A stretch of DNA of 64,000 bases from Qipengyuania gelatinilytica (GCF_019711315.1 NZ_CP081294.1:372001-436000), one strand, 5' to 3'. Positions 1 through 10,310 are shown, numbered from the stretch's first letter. Numbers and translations: made by a program. Notes: a model not told the origin generated them from the sequence alone.

Positions 1-1
1 C

Positions 2-247
2 CTGGAGGCGACGGCGGCGGTCCTCATGGCCGGACGCATCCTGCCATGGCTATCGATACCCATTGCCCTCTTCATCGGGACAGTGGGCGCGGTCAGCGTC
101 TTTTACGCAGTCTACATCCAGAAGCGCGACATCAAGTGCGCCTGCGTTGGCGGAAGCGGGAATGTCCCGCTGGGCTTCGTGTCGCTGACGGAAAACCTTG
201 CCATGGTCGGCATGGGCATTTGGATGTTGCTTCGACCAATCGTGTGA
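2..247 (+). CDS. MauE/DoxX-like redox-associated membrane protein, C-terminal part
   Basis: The reading frame is open from the first bases of the window, so the start lies upstream and only about 81 C-terminal residues are visible. They form two hydrophobic segments separated by a short basic loop with a Cys-Ala-Cys motif (KCACVGG). This resembles the last part of MauE-type membrane proteins, which accompany thiol-redox or periplasmic maturation systems. The family is inferred from the CAC loop and the flanking membrane helices; the upstream half, which would decide the matter, is missing. A MaoC gene follows 15 bp later on the same strand. Confidence 0.6.
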   Translation: MEATAAVLMAGRILPWLSIPIALFIGTVGAVSVFYAVYIQKRDIKCACVGGSGNVPLGFVSLTENLAMVGMGIWMLLRPIV

Positions 248-262
248 GCCATCACCCGGCCC

Positions 263-721
263 ATGACGTTCTACGAAGATATCGAAGTCGGCACGAAGAG
301 CGCATTCGGCCGGTACGAGGTCACTCGCGAAGAGGTGATGGACTTCGCCTCCAGATACGATCCGCAACCCTTCCATCTCGATGACGAGGCTGCCGCACAA
401 ACCCATTTCGGCAGGCTCTCGGCCAGCGGCTGGCACACGTGTTCGATGACCATGGCGATGATGGTCGAGAACATGAAAGGCGAGAAGTCGGCCGGCCTCG
501 GCTCACCGGGCGTGGACCAGTTGCGCTGGAAAAAGCCCGTTTATCCCGGCGACACGCTGCGCTGCGAGACCGAGGTCATCGAAAAGCGCCGCAGTGCCTC
601 GCGGCCTGAAATGGGCATCTTCAAGAGCCTGATCCGGACCTTCAACCAGGACGGCGACATCGTCCTCGAAATGGTTTCGAACGGCCTGATCCGCACGCGC
701 GAGCCGGGCGGTTCGGACTAG
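263..721 (+). CDS. MaoC-family hot-dog dehydratase
   Basis: This 152-residue protein has the single hot-dog domain length of MaoC/(R)-specific enoyl-CoA hydratases. The hydratase motif is visible as YDPQPFH, giving the catalytic pair Asp33 and His38, followed by a Gly/Ser-rich stretch near residue 50 that begins the central helix. Such enzymes hydrate trans-2-enoyl-CoA or related thioesters in the cytoplasm. Members of this size in alphaproteobacteria are often of unassigned substrate, so acyl-CoA chemistry is known of the family and the exact substrate is not. It follows the MauE-like gene by 15 bp and converges with a minus-strand lipoprotein gene whose stop lies 1 bp away. Confidence 0.85.
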   Translation: MTFYEDIEVGTKSAFGRYEVTREEVMDFASRYDPQPFHLDDEAAAQTHFGRLSASGWHTCSMTMAMMVENMKGEKSAGLGSPGVDQLRWKKPVYPGDTLRCETEVIEKRRSASRPEMGIFKSLIRTFNQDGDIVLEMVSNGLIRTREPGGSD

Positions 722-722
722 T

Positions 723-1208
723 TCAGGCGCCGCACTGGACGAGGCCATCGGCCTCGTAGACCACCCGGTCGCTTGCATCTCTCACCACGAGTGAACCACG
801 GTAATCGGTGGTCTCGTAGCCGCTCTGCTCGCCGCCTTCTTCTTCGAGATCGAGGATGAAGCTGTACTCCAGCCCGGTATATTTGTTGCGCGCCAGATAG
901 GGCAATTCGCGGCTCCCGGTATCCGCCGCAAAGCGCAGCAGGTCGCCATTGCGAATGATATAGCCCTCGTCTGCCATGGCAATCGCCACCGCGCCGAGGC
1001 CACCGCCATCCGGTGCAAAGCTGCAACCGGCCCCGAACAGGTCGTATTTCTCGATTTCCCGATAGCGAATGGGATCGGGCTCGAACTCCTCGGCCGGCGG
1101 CTGCTGGTTGGCCTCGACCTCGGCGACATCCGCCTGTCGCTCTTCCTCGCTCGGCCCATCGCTGCATGCTCCAAGCACAAGCAGGGCGGACATCACCAAC
1201 AGTCGCAT
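723..1208 (-). CDS. Putative lipoprotein downstream of mutL
   Basis: This 161-residue protein starts with a short positively charged, hydrophobic leader and a lipobox LGAC with the lipidated Cys at position 15. An acidic linker of roughly 30 residues follows, then a mostly beta-predicted body. It should be anchored in the inner or outer membrane. No known domain was recognised. The ATG shares bases with the mutL stop codon (TGATG on the minus strand), so translation is probably coupled to mutL although no link to mismatch repair is evident. Confidence 0.75.
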   Translation of the reverse strand: MRLLVMSALLVLGACSDGPSEEERQADVAEVEANQQPPAEEFEPDPIRYREIEKYDLFGAGCSFAPDGGGLGAVAIAMADEGYIIRNGDLLRFAADTGSRELPYLARNKYTGLEYSFILDLEEEGGEQSGYETTDYRGSLVVRDASDRVVYEADGLVQCGA

Positions 1209-3010
1209 CAGTGTCTCCCGAACAGCTTCTCGACGTCTTCCATCGAGAGCTTAACCCACGTGGGCCGCCCGTGGTTGCACTGGCCCGAACGCGGCGTTCT
1301 TTCCATCTCGCGCAGCAAGGCGTTCATCTCGTCAACGCGCAGCACCCGCCCCGCCCTGACCGAGCCGTGACACGCCATGGTCGCAAGGACCAGGTCGAGC
1401 TTCTCACCGAGGTGCAGCGCCTCCCCGTTGAGCGCGAGATCGTCGTCGATATCGCGCAGGAGTTTTTCGGGATCGGTACGCGCGATCGCATGCGGCAGGC
1501 TGCGAACCAGCATCGCCGAGGGACCGAAACGTTCGATCGCAAGCCCGTGCTTCGCGAGCGTGTCGGCTGCTTCCTCGAGGCGGTCGCAGCTGGTCTCGTC
1601 CAACTCGACGACCTCGGGGATCAGCAACGCCTGGCTGCGCGCCACGGCTTCCTCGGCTCCGGCTGCTTTCAACCGTTCGAGGACAAGGCGCTCGTGCGCG
1701 GCATGTTGGTCGACGAGGACCAGACCGTCCTTCGCCTCGGCCACGATATAGGTGTTCGCAACCTGTCCGCGTGCAACGCCGAGCGGAAAATCCTGTGTTT
1801 CTGCGGCCACCGGCGCAGCTTCTTCTGCACGGCCTTGCGGCGCAGCCATCACGCCGCCTTCCGTTCCTCGCCACGGCTGTACGGGCTCGGACACGCGCGT
1901 TTGCGGAGCGGACCAGTCGCGGCTTTCGAAGATCGAGCGAAGCGCAGGCGAAGCCTCGTCGCGCACAGGTTCCTGTTGCCAGCGCGACATGGCGCTCGCA
2001 TCGGGAGATTGCGCGCTCCTGCGATCGCCGGTCGCCAGCGCCTGCCTGAGCCCCGAGACGATGAAACCGCGCACGCCTTGCGCATCGCGAAACCGCACCT
2101 CGGTCTTCGCCGGATGCACGTTCACATCCACGTCCTCGGGCGGAAGCTCCAGGAACAGCGCGAGGACGGCGTGCCGGTCACGCGCGAGCATATCGGCATA
2201 GGCGCCGCGCACAGCACCGGTCAGCAGGCGATCCTTCACCGGACGTCCGTTGACGAAGAGATACTGGTGATCGGCGATACCCCGATTGTATGTCGGCAGG
2301 CCGGCGATGCCCGTCAAGCGCATTGTGCCACGGTCGAGGTCGATCGCGACCCCGTTTTCCTTGAGTTCGCGAGCGACAACCTGCGCCACGCGGTTCGCCA
2401 GCCCTTCTCCGCCTTGGAGGCCGAGAATGCGCCTGTCGCCATGATCCAGGGTGATCGCGACATCGCTCCGCGCCATTGCGAGGCGCTTCACAACGTCGAG
2501 GCAGGCGGCGTATTCGCTGCGCGGCGTGCGCAGGAACTTGCGGCGCGCGGGTATCTTGCCGAAGAGGTTCTCCACCCGCACGCGCGTTCCGGGTGGCAGG
2601 GCAGCCGGTCCTTCCGAAACCAGTTCGCCATGATCGACGATGCGTTTCCACCCATCATCGGCCCCGCGCGGCCGGCTTTCCAGGGTGAACCGCGCGACAC
2701 TGGCGATGCTGGGCAGTGCCTCGCCGCGAAAGCCGAGCGTGGCGACCTGTTCGATAGCTTCGTCGGGCAGTTTCGAGGTGGCGTGACGTTCGAGCGCGAG
2801 CGCCATCTCATCCGGGGTCATCCCGCAACCGTCATCGGTCACTTCGAGGCTCGTCAGGCCACCTTCGACCAGCTTGATCGCGATCCGCGAAGCCCCCGCG
2901 TCGATCGCATTCTCGACCAGTTCCTTGAGCGCCGAAGAGGGGCGCTCCACCACCTCGCCAGCGGCGATGCGATTGACGAGATTATCGGGCAGTCGGCGTA
3001 TTTGTGGCAT
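1208..3010 (-). CDS. mutL: DNA mismatch repair protein MutL (endonuclease type)
   Basis: MutL bridges MutS mismatch recognition to strand incision. The start was set to the ATG at 3010 because the protein then begins with the family N-terminus (MPQIRRLPDNLVNRIAAGEV); the longer open frame adds 89 residues with no family resemblance. The GHKL ATPase motifs are present (Asn and Asp of ENAIDAG near residue 34, DDGCGM near 59, TLGFRGEAL at 91-99). A linker rich in Arg, Ser and Pro spans about 325-405. The C-terminal domain carries the metal-binding endonuclease motif DQHAAHE...E beginning at Asp434, and the protein ends in FGRH. At 600 residues it has normal length. This type nicks DNA itself, as expected in bacteria without MutH. 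It is the first gene of a minus-strand pair with the lipoprotein and diverges from mreB. Confidence 0.97.
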   Translation of the reverse strand: MPQIRRLPDNLVNRIAAGEVVERPSSALKELVENAIDAGASRIAIKLVEGGLTSLEVTDDGCGMTPDEMALALERHATSKLPDEAIEQVATLGFRGEALPSIASVARFTLESRPRGADDGWKRIVDHGELVSEGPAALPPGTRVRVENLFGKIPARRKFLRTPRSEYAACLDVVKRLAMARSDVAITLDHGDRRILGLQGGEGLANRVAQVVARELKENGVAIDLDRGTMRLTGIAGLPTYNRGIADHQYLFVNGRPVKDRLLTGAVRGAYADMLARDRHAVLALFLELPPEDVDVNVHPAKTEVRFRDAQGVRGFIVSGLRQALATGDRRSAQSPDASAMSRWQQEPVRDEASPALRSIFESRDWSAPQTRVSEPVQPWRGTEGGVMAAPQGRAEEAAPVAAETQDFPLGVARGQVANTYIVAEAKDGLVLVDQHAAHERLVLERLKAAGAEEAVARSQALLIPEVVELDETSCDRLEEAADTLAKHGLAIERFGPSAMLVRSLPHAIARTDPEKLLRDIDDDLALNGEALHLGEKLDLVLATMACHGSVRAGRVLRVDEMNALLREMERTPRSGQCNHGRPTWVKLSMEDVEKLFGRH

Positions 3011-3113
3011 GGATTTCCCGGTATAGCGGCGAAGTGCCGGAAATCCGAGACAATGCGTGTCACTTTCCCCCGCAGCTTTTACGGAAATTTTTGGCTTTCG
3101 GAGCGTAATATAG

Positions 3114-4250
<1,137 letters not shown>

Positions 4251-4266
4251 GGCAAGGGGGCAGGCA

Positions 4267-5157
4267 ATGGCGCCGAGTGGCCAGCGGCGCTCCAGCTATT
4301 CCAAGCGGGCGCAGTACAATCTGTTCACCGGCTATATCCTTGCCGGGATCGGCGCCCTGCTGGGCGCCATCCTGCTTGGGTTGTCCTTTTTCCAGCCAAC
4401 GCTGTTCGGAGGTCCGAGAGGCGCGGCGCAGGATGCCGCCTCACCAGCGACAGAAACCGTCGCGGCGGCGCGAACCGGATCGAAGGGCCTGTGGGACTCG
4501 ATCAGCGGCTACTACCGGGCCGGCTCCAAGAATGCCGAACTGCGCCGCGAGATGGAACTGGCGCGAATCCGCCTGCAAGAAGCCGAGGCCATTCGTCAGG
4601 AAAATCTTCGGCTGAAGGGCTTGCTGGACCTGCAGGACAAGGATCGCACGCCCGTTGCAGTTGCCCGCCTAATCGGCTCCTCTTCCACAAGCACGCGCCG
4701 GTTCGCCTACCTCGGCGCAGGTTCGGATGACGGTGTCACTGTCGGCATGCCCGTTCGCAGCCCGCGCGGCGTGGTCGGGCGCATCCTCGAAACCGGCGGC
4801 AGTTCCTCGCGCGTACTCCTGCTGACAGACAGCGAAAGCGTGCTTCCGGTCCGCAGGGCTGGCGACGAGATCGTCGCCTTTGCCGAAGGACGCGGTGACA
4901 GCCTGCTCAGGATCAAGCTCATCAATCTCGGGATCAACCCGCTCAGGCCCGGCGATATGTTCGTCACCAGCGGCGCGGGTGGATATTACCCGCCCGGTAT
5001 TGCCGTGGCGATCGTGACGGAGCTTACCGATGACGGCGGCCTTGCCCGCATCGTCAGCGATCCTGCCGCGACCGACTTCGTTGCCATCGAACCGATCTTC
5101 GAACCCGAGGCAGCCCAAGGGGCCACCACGCCGATCGAAGAAGAGCTGGGCGACTGA
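4267..5157 (+). CDS. mreC: Rod shape-determining protein MreC
   Basis: MreC is the bitopic periplasmic scaffold of the elongasome, linking MreB to PBP2-RodA. The 296-residue protein has a short basic cytoplasmic tail, one membrane helix at about 20-42, a coiled-coil-like helix at about 80-115 rich in Glu, Arg and Leu, and then the paired beta-barrel domain with the conserved segment around SSRVLLLTDSESVLPV. It begins 16 bp after mreB, and its TGA overlaps the mreD ATG by one base (TGATGG). The C-terminal 25 residues are acidic and Pro-rich and probably disordered. Confidence 0.95.
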   Translation: MAPSGQRRSSYSKRAQYNLFTGYILAGIGALLGAILLGLSFFQPTLFGGPRGAAQDAASPATETVAAARTGSKGLWDSISGYYRAGSKNAELRREMELARIRLQEAEAIRQENLRLKGLLDLQDKDRTPVAVARLIGSSSTSTRRFAYLGAGSDDGVTVGMPVRSPRGVVGRILETGGSSSRVLLLTDSESVLPVRRAGDEIVAFAEGRGDSLLRIKLINLGINPLRPGDMFVTSGAGGYYPPGIAVAIVTELTDDGGLARIVSDPAATDFVAIEPIFEPEAAQGATTPIEEELGD

Positions 5158-5708
5158 TGGAGCGTAACGATCCGCGCGCGCGAAGCGACGCATACGGCAG
5201 CAGGATCAATCGCTCGCACTCGCCGTTTCTCGCCAACGTCATTCCCTGGGCCAGTATCATGCTGGCATCGCTCCTCCCGGTATTCGCGATCGCGGCAGCC
5301 CTGCCCATGGTGCCGCCGCTCGGTTACCTGATGCTGGTCGGATGGAGACTTGTGCGTCCCGGACTGCTGCCTATCTGGGCAGGCTTCCCGCTCGGGCTGT
5401 TCGATGACCTGTTCAGCGGCCAGCCCTTCGGCTTCGCAATCCTGCTATGGTCGTTGACGATGCTGGTGATCGAGGCCATCGAACTGCGCCTCCCGTGGCG
5501 CGCTTTCTGGCAGGATTGGTTCACCGCCGGTATATTAACCGTGAGCTATCTGCTGTTCGGCTGGTTGTTGTCCGGCGCCACTCCTTCCATACCTTCGCTT
5601 GTCGCTCTCGTGCCCCAACTTGTCCTTTCAATCCTGCTGTTTCCCATCCTCGCCCGCATCGTTGCGCGGCTCGACGAATTGCGCCTGAAGCGCTGGAAGC
5701 GCGTCTGA
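5157..5708 (+). CDS. mreD: Rod shape-determining membrane protein MreD
   Basis: This 183-residue protein has about five hydrophobic helices spaced through the chain after a charged N-terminus of about 20 residues. That is the MreD architecture, and it lies directly between mreC and the PBP2 gene. Sequence motifs in MreD are weak, so position in the operon carries much of the assignment; the segment FPLGLFDDLFSGQPFG is typical of the family's helix 3 region. It overlaps mreC by one base and the mrdA start by one base, indicating coupled translation. Confidence 0.92.
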   Translation: MERNDPRARSDAYGSRINRSHSPFLANVIPWASIMLASLLPVFAIAAALPMVPPLGYLMLVGWRLVRPGLLPIWAGFPLGLFDDLFSGQPFGFAILLWSLTMLVIEAIELRLPWRAFWQDWFTAGILTVSYLLFGWLLSGATPSIPSLVALVPQLVLSILLFPILARIVARLDELRLKRWKRV

Positions 5709-7843
5709 TGGGTATCTTCGGACGTCGCAAGATCGGCGCGAAGCCGCGCGAGCTGGTGAGCCAGACCACGCTCGAGAACGCCTTCAACCGGCGTACTTTC
5801 GTGATCGGCGGGGCGATGGGCGGAATCGGTACCATCCTCGCCACCCGCATGGCTTATATCGCCATTGCCGAGAACGAGCGCTGGGTGCTCGAATCCGAGA
5901 GTAACCGTGTAAACCTCTCGCTCATTCCCCCGCGCCGGGGCTGGATTCTCGACCGCAACGGCGCCCCGCTCGCCTCCAACCGCGCCGACTTCCGTGTCGA
6001 CGTCATCCCCGACCGGATGAATGATCCGGAGCAGACGCTCTCGGCTCTCGCCGACATTCTCGACCTGCCCGATACGACCGTGGCCGACATCAGCAAGCGC
6101 ATCGATGACGCGCGCGGTTTCCAGCCTGTCGAGATCGCGGTCGGCCTGAATTACGATCAGTTCGCGGCCATCAGCGTGCGCCTTCCGGACCTGCCCGGCG
6201 TCGTGCCGCAAAGAGGCTTCTCGCGCTTCTATCCCACCGGGCCGAGCGTCGGGCATTTGCTGGGATACGTCGGACCGGCATCGGCAGAGGAATACGAGGA
6301 GCGCCCCGACCCGATCCTGATCACGCCCGGCTACAAGATCGGCAAGGACGCGCTCGAGCGACAGTTCGAGCAGGACCTCCAGGGCAAGCCCGGTGCAAGG
6401 CGCGTCGAGGTAACCGCCTCGGGCCGCATCGTCCGCGATCTCGAGACCCGCGAGGACGTCCAGGGCGAACCGGTCCGCCTCACGATCGATGGCCCCCTGC
6501 AAGATTATGCCGCCCGTCGCATCGGTCTCGAAAGCGGGTCATGCGTGGTGCTCGATTGCGAAACGGGTGACGTGCTGTGCATGTCCTCGATGCCGAGCTT
6601 CGACCCGAACAGCTTTTCTCAAGGCATCGGCCGCGTCGAGTATGCGATGCTGCGCGACGATGAACGCGTGCCGCTGCGCAACAAGGTCCTGAAGGGGCTT
6701 TATCCGCCCGGCTCAACCGTCAAGCCGATGCATTGCATGGCGTTCCTCGATGCGGGTGTGCGACCCGACGAGGCGATCATGTGCAATGGCGGGCGCCGGA
6801 TCGGCAATCGCTTCTTCAATTGCTGGAGCAACCACGGCCGCGTCGACATGGCGAAGGCGATTTACCAGAGCTGCGATAGCTATTTCTATCATTTCGCCCA
6901 GCAGGTCGGCTTCGAGAAAGTCGCCGAGTGGGCTCACAAGATGGGATTGGGTGAAGAGTTCGATCTGCCCGTGACCAGCCAGTTTTACGGCACCGTCCCC
7001 TCACCCGAATGGAAACTACGCCGGCGCGACAGCGAGTGGCAGCCCTATGACACGGTCAACTCGTCGATCGGCCAAGGGTATTATCTCGTCAATCCGCTTC
7101 AGCTGGCAGTTATGAGCGCAAGGCTCGCGACGGGCGACAGGGTCATGCCGCGACTGAGACTGACCGAAGACAAGCCAAAGTTCGAGCATTTCGCCTTCAG
7201 TGACGCGGAAATCGGATACGTTCGGCAGGCCATGAGTGATGTGGTCAACGGCCCGGGTACCGCAGGCCGTGCGCGGCTGCCTTTCGATGATATCAAGATG
7301 GCCGGCAAGACCGGTACCGCACAGGTCGTTTCGCTCAGCATCTCAAACGGCAAGACCGGCCCGTGGAAGTATCGCGACCACGGCTTGTTCGTGTTCTTCG
7401 CCCCCTTCGACAAGCCCAAGTATGCGGGCGCGGTCGTTATCGAGCACGGCGGCGGGTCGGGCTCTGCCTATCCGATCGCCCGCGATGTGATGACCTACCT
7501 GTTCGATCCGGCGAAGGGCATGGAAGCCCTGCGTGCCCTGGAAGAACAGTGGGGCGGTACGGCACAGCAACGCCTCGATTCCAAGTACCGTGCCTATGCA
7601 GCCGCGGCCGGCGCTTCGGTTCCACCGGTCCCGACACGCGACGAGGACATCTTCGACCAGGTCGAGGCGGAAGCCAGGATTGCAGCACGGCCCGACAAGG
7701 AACTGGCCGAAGGCACCAACCGGCGACGCGAGGATGACGAGACGAGCAGCCAGATAAGCCGCGCTCCGCCCTCCGCCCAAACTCCGGAGCGCCAGGCTGG
7801 AGCCGCAGCCGCAAACGAGGCAGCGCAGGATTCCGGCCAATGA
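5708..7843 (+). CDS. mrdA: Penicillin-binding protein 2 (elongasome transpeptidase)
   Basis: PBP2 cross-links peptidoglycan strands made by RodA during lateral growth. The start was placed at the ATG at 5708, which overlaps the mreD stop (TGATGG); the longer frame would read through mreD. The 711-residue protein has a membrane anchor at about 30-52, the non-penicillin-binding region to about 250, and the transpeptidase domain. The active-site triad is Ser336-Thr-Val-Lys339, Ser388-Cys-Asp390 and Lys534-Thr-Gly. A low-complexity Ala, Glu and Gln-rich tail of about 70 residues follows the domain and looks disordered. The last four bases overlap rodA. Confidence 0.95.
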   Translation: MGIFGRRKIGAKPRELVSQTTLENAFNRRTFVIGGAMGGIGTILATRMAYIAIAENERWVLESESNRVNLSLIPPRRGWILDRNGAPLASNRADFRVDVIPDRMNDPEQTLSALADILDLPDTTVADISKRIDDARGFQPVEIAVGLNYDQFAAISVRLPDLPGVVPQRGFSRFYPTGPSVGHLLGYVGPASAEEYEERPDPILITPGYKIGKDALERQFEQDLQGKPGARRVEVTASGRIVRDLETREDVQGEPVRLTIDGPLQDYAARRIGLESGSCVVLDCETGDVLCMSSMPSFDPNSFSQGIGRVEYAMLRDDERVPLRNKVLKGLYPPGSTVKPMHCMAFLDAGVRPDEAIMCNGGRRIGNRFFNCWSNHGRVDMAKAIYQSCDSYFYHFAQQVGFEKVAEWAHKMGLGEEFDLPVTSQFYGTVPSPEWKLRRRDSEWQPYDTVNSSIGQGYYLVNPLQLAVMSARLATGDRVMPRLRLTEDKPKFEHFAFSDAEIGYVRQAMSDVVNGPGTAGRARLPFDDIKMAGKTGTAQVVSLSISNGKTGPWKYRDHGLFVFFAPFDKPKYAGAVVIEHGGGSGSAYPIARDVMTYLFDPAKGMEALRALEEQWGGTAQQRLDSKYRAYAAAAGASVPPVPTRDEDIFDQVEAEARIAARPDKELAEGTNRRREDDETSSQISRAPPSAQTPERQAGAAAANEAAQDSGQ

Positions 7844-8958
7844 GCGGGATCGTACCGCAGCCGATTGCGCGGCAGCCGTGGCAAATGCTCTTTCCGCTGT
7901 TCGGGCTCATCGGCTTCGGCGCACTCGTGCTGACCTCCGCAGCGGCCGGCAATTTCGATCTCTACGCGAAATCCCACCTGGTCCGCTTTGTCGTGCTCTT
8001 CGCCATGGCGGTGGTGATCTCGCGCCTGTCCAAGCCTCTGGTCAGCTTCTTCACCTATCCGGCCTACCTCGTGATCCTGCTGTTGCTGATGGCGGTGGAG
8101 ATCGTCGGGCAAGTCGGCGGTGGTAGCCAGCGCTGGCTTGAAGTCGGCCCGATCCGTCTCCAGCCATCCGAGCTCATGAAACCTGCCGTCGTGGTGGCGC
8201 TTGCCCATTACTACGGCTCGCTCCCGGTAGGCATGATCCCGAACTGGCGCGCATTGCTGCCGGCGGGCGGGATTATCCTTGCGCCGATGGCCTTCGTACT
8301 CTTGCAGCCGGACCTGGGCACCTCGCTGGCGATCGCCTTCGGCGGCGGCGTCGTGATGTTCTTGGCCGGATTGCCGATCAGGTGGTTCATATTTGCCGGA
8401 ATAGCGGGCCTTGCGGCCATACCCCTGGCCTTTTTCTTCGCGCTTCAGCCCTATCAGCAGGATCGTGTGACGACATTCCTCGATCCCGAAAGCGATCCGC
8501 TCGGCGAAGGCTACCAGATCACGCAATCCAAGATCGCGATCGGATCGGGGGGAATATTCGGCAAGGGTTTCAACGAGGGTTCGCAGAGCCATCTCAATTA
8601 CTTGCCCGAACCGCATACCGACTTCGTGTTCGCCACCATGGCAGAGGAATGGGGATTCGTCGGCGGCCTTTTCGTTCTTGCCGCATTCGCGGTGATCCTG
8701 CGTTGGGGCCTGTCGGTCGCCCGCGCTGCGAATGACCGCTTCTCAAAGCTGCTCGCGGCCGGGATGACCGCGACGATTTTCTTTTACGTCGCGATCAACC
8801 TCTTGATGGTGATGGGTTTCGCTCCTGTGGTGGGCATTCCGCTGCCCTTCATCAGCCACGGCGGCAGTTCGATGATGACCAACATGATCTGCATCGGCGT
8901 GCTGATGATGGTGCACCGCTGGAACCGCAACGCACCGCGGACGGGACTGATAACCTAG
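7840..8958 (+). CDS. rodA: Peptidoglycan glycosyltransferase RodA (SEDS family)
   Basis: RodA is the SEDS glycosyltransferase that polymerises lipid II and works with PBP2. The 372 residues carry about ten membrane helices. SEDS signature segments are visible: QPDLGTS near residue 165, the long periplasmic loop with LNYLPEPHTDFVF, and FISHGGSS close to the C-terminus. The start ATG overlaps the mrdA stop (ATGA). It ends the elongasome operon and converges with a luxR-type gene whose stop is only 4 bp away, leaving no room for a dedicated terminator between them. Confidence 0.96.
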   Translation: MSGIVPQPIARQPWQMLFPLFGLIGFGALVLTSAAAGNFDLYAKSHLVRFVVLFAMAVVISRLSKPLVSFFTYPAYLVILLLLMAVEIVGQVGGGSQRWLEVGPIRLQPSELMKPAVVVALAHYYGSLPVGMIPNWRALLPAGGIILAPMAFVLLQPDLGTSLAIAFGGGVVMFLAGLPIRWFIFAGIAGLAAIPLAFFFALQPYQQDRVTTFLDPESDPLGEGYQITQSKIAIGSGGIFGKGFNEGSQSHLNYLPEPHTDFVFATMAEEWGFVGGLFVLAAFAVILRWGLSVARAANDRFSKLLAAGMTATIFFYVAINLLMVMGFAPVVGIPLPFISHGGSSMMTNMICIGVLMMVHRWNRNAPRTGLIT

Positions 8959-8962
8959 GTTG

Positions 8963-9673
8963 CTAGAAGTGGATCAGGCCGAGCCTTAGTCCCTTGACCG
9001 TTGCGGCGACCTTGTCGCCCACGCCGAGCTTCTCGTAGAGGCGCTTCACATAGGTCTTCACAGTGTCTGGCGATATCGAGAGGATCGTCGCAATATTGGC
9101 GGCACTCTTGCCCAACGACATCCAGTGCAGGACCTCCAGCTCGCGCTCGGAGAGATCCACTGCTTCCTCGCCATGCACCGTGATCTGGCAAATCTTGACG
9201 TGCGCGGCCTGCATTATGCCGTGAAGCAAAGTTATCAACCCTTCGGGCATTTCCCCTGGCGGCTTCTCGAACACCATCGCCGCATATCCATCGCGCGACT
9301 GTGGTCCATAAAGCGAAAAGCTGACGCCGTTCAGCTGGCCGAATTCGCGCATACGCTTGAAATAGTTCACGGCCACCGGATCATCCGCGGTCATGGCGAC
9401 AGCCTTGTGCCAGCTAAGGATGGGTGGATTTGCGAATACGAGCGCAGGTACCGGGTCGATTTTCATCAACCCCTCCTCGACGAAAGTCTCCAGCGCACCT
9501 TCCGGAAATCCTATGCCGTGTACGAATGTCCGCTCGGAGTTGGGCGTCTCGAACCGCGGGAAGCAGTGGTAGCTCAGGGCCGTAGCACCACGTTCCGAGG
9601 CAAACGCGTATACGTATGCGAGGATCTCCTCGCCATCGTCGATTTTCTCGAAATGTGCTGCAAATTCCTGCAT
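8963..9673 (-). CDS. LuxR-family regulator with autoinducer-binding domain (LuxR solo)
   Basis: This 236-residue protein has the two-domain layout of acyl-homoserine-lactone receptors: an autoinducer-binding domain at about 15-160 and a LuxR helix-turn-helix at 174-231 beginning LSERELEVL. In the first domain, Asp73-Pro74 and Trp88 sit where TraR has its invariant DP and Trp residues, whereas the upstream aromatic ligand positions are replaced (FVEEGLM). No luxI-type synthase occurs in the window, so this is a solo at least locally. Ligand identity cannot be told; altered pocket residues leave open a non-AHL signal. A dyad 12-36 bp upstream of the ATG could be an operator. Confidence 0.88.
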   Translation of the reverse strand: MQEFAAHFEKIDDGEEILAYVYAFASERGATALSYHCFPRFETPNSERTFVHGIGFPEGALETFVEEGLMKIDPVPALVFANPPILSWHKAVAMTADDPVAVNYFKRMREFGQLNGVSFSLYGPQSRDGYAAMVFEKPPGEMPEGLITLLHGIMQAAHVKICQITVHGEEAVDLSERELEVLHWMSLGKSAANIATILSISPDTVKTYVKRLYEKLGVGDKVAATVKGLRLGLIHF

Positions 9674-9684
9674 TTAACCTACGG

Positions 9685-9759
9685 CCTTGGACGATGTCAC
9701 CCACCAAGGGGACTTTATCCGTCCAATCATGAATATATCTGCCTCAAACTATCCAATCA
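9685..9759. promoter_or_regulatory. Candidate control region between luxR solo and the small plus-strand gene
   Basis: The 127-bp divergent spacer holds two repeat signals. CCTTGG (9685-9690) and CCAAGG (9704-9709) form a perfect dyad with a 13-bp spacer just upstream of the luxR start. The octamer TCCAATCA occurs at 9722-9729 and again at 9752-9759, exactly 30 bp apart, which would place both copies on the same face of the helix. Neither matches a lux box that I can name. Assignment as binding sites is inference from geometry. Confidence 0.4.
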
Positions 9760-9800
9760 AGCGAAGGGGGAGCGCGTTATGATTCGCGAAGGGAATTACC

Positions 9801-10127
9801 GTGCCCGATCGAAATCGCGCTCCGTCGGAACGCCCGATCAACATTGATGAATTAGACTGTGCTGCGATCGCCGATCTTGCAGGCGATGGCGCCTGCCGCG
9901 CAGTACTCGAAAGCGTGTGCGAGCGCTCCCGGACCGGACAGGAAAGCACCGTCTGGGAAATCCACCAGGTAACGGGCCTGCCGCTCCACGAAGCGTTCGC
10001 CGCCCTGCGCACGCTCGAATACGGCAAGGTCATCGACATCGTCGACAATCCCAGCGATCCTTTCGGCGCGAAAATCCGCCTTCTGCTCGAAGGTTTCGCA
10101 GCCATGAAACGACGCAATGTGGCCTGA
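9801..10127 (+). CDS. Small winged-helix-like protein, unknown function
   Basis: This 108-residue reading frame starts with GTG, preceded by GAAGGG at a 7-base spacing; there is no usable internal ATG before the C-terminus. Residues about 45-100 read as helix, turn, helix followed by a beta-hairpin (VWEIHQVTGLPLHEAF, then KVIDIVDNPSDPFGAKI), which resembles a small winged helix. That would make it a DNA-binding protein, but no named family was recognised. It diverges from the luxR solo across a shared control region and is followed by tRNA-Lys, so it may be controlled by that regulator. Confidence 0.65.
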   Translation: MPDRNRAPSERPINIDELDCAAIADLAGDGACRAVLESVCERSRTGQESTVWEIHQVTGLPLHEAFAALRTLEYGKVIDIVDNPSDPFGAKIRLLLEGFAAMKRRNVA

Positions 10128-10176
10128 TCGCATTTTGACCCTTTTATTCGTCGAGACAGCCGCTATATGAGCGCCT

Positions 10177-10191
10177 CCCCCGAGTCGGGGG
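10177..10191 (+). other. GC-rich hairpin in the leader of tRNA-Lys
   Basis: CCCCC and GGGGG arms enclose GAGTC, 44 bp upstream of the mature tRNA-Lys 5' end. No U run follows, so it is not a standard terminator. It may be part of the precursor removed by RNase P processing. Confidence 0.35.
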
Positions 10192-10234
10192 CCGCCCGCA
10201 ACACCGGGCGAAACGCGGAAATGACCGTGAGTGT

Positions 10235-10310
<76 letters not shown>

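Noticed and set aside
10135..10169. TTGACC and TATATG as the tRNA-Lys promoter
   Set aside because: The spacer is 23 bp, too long for sigma-70.
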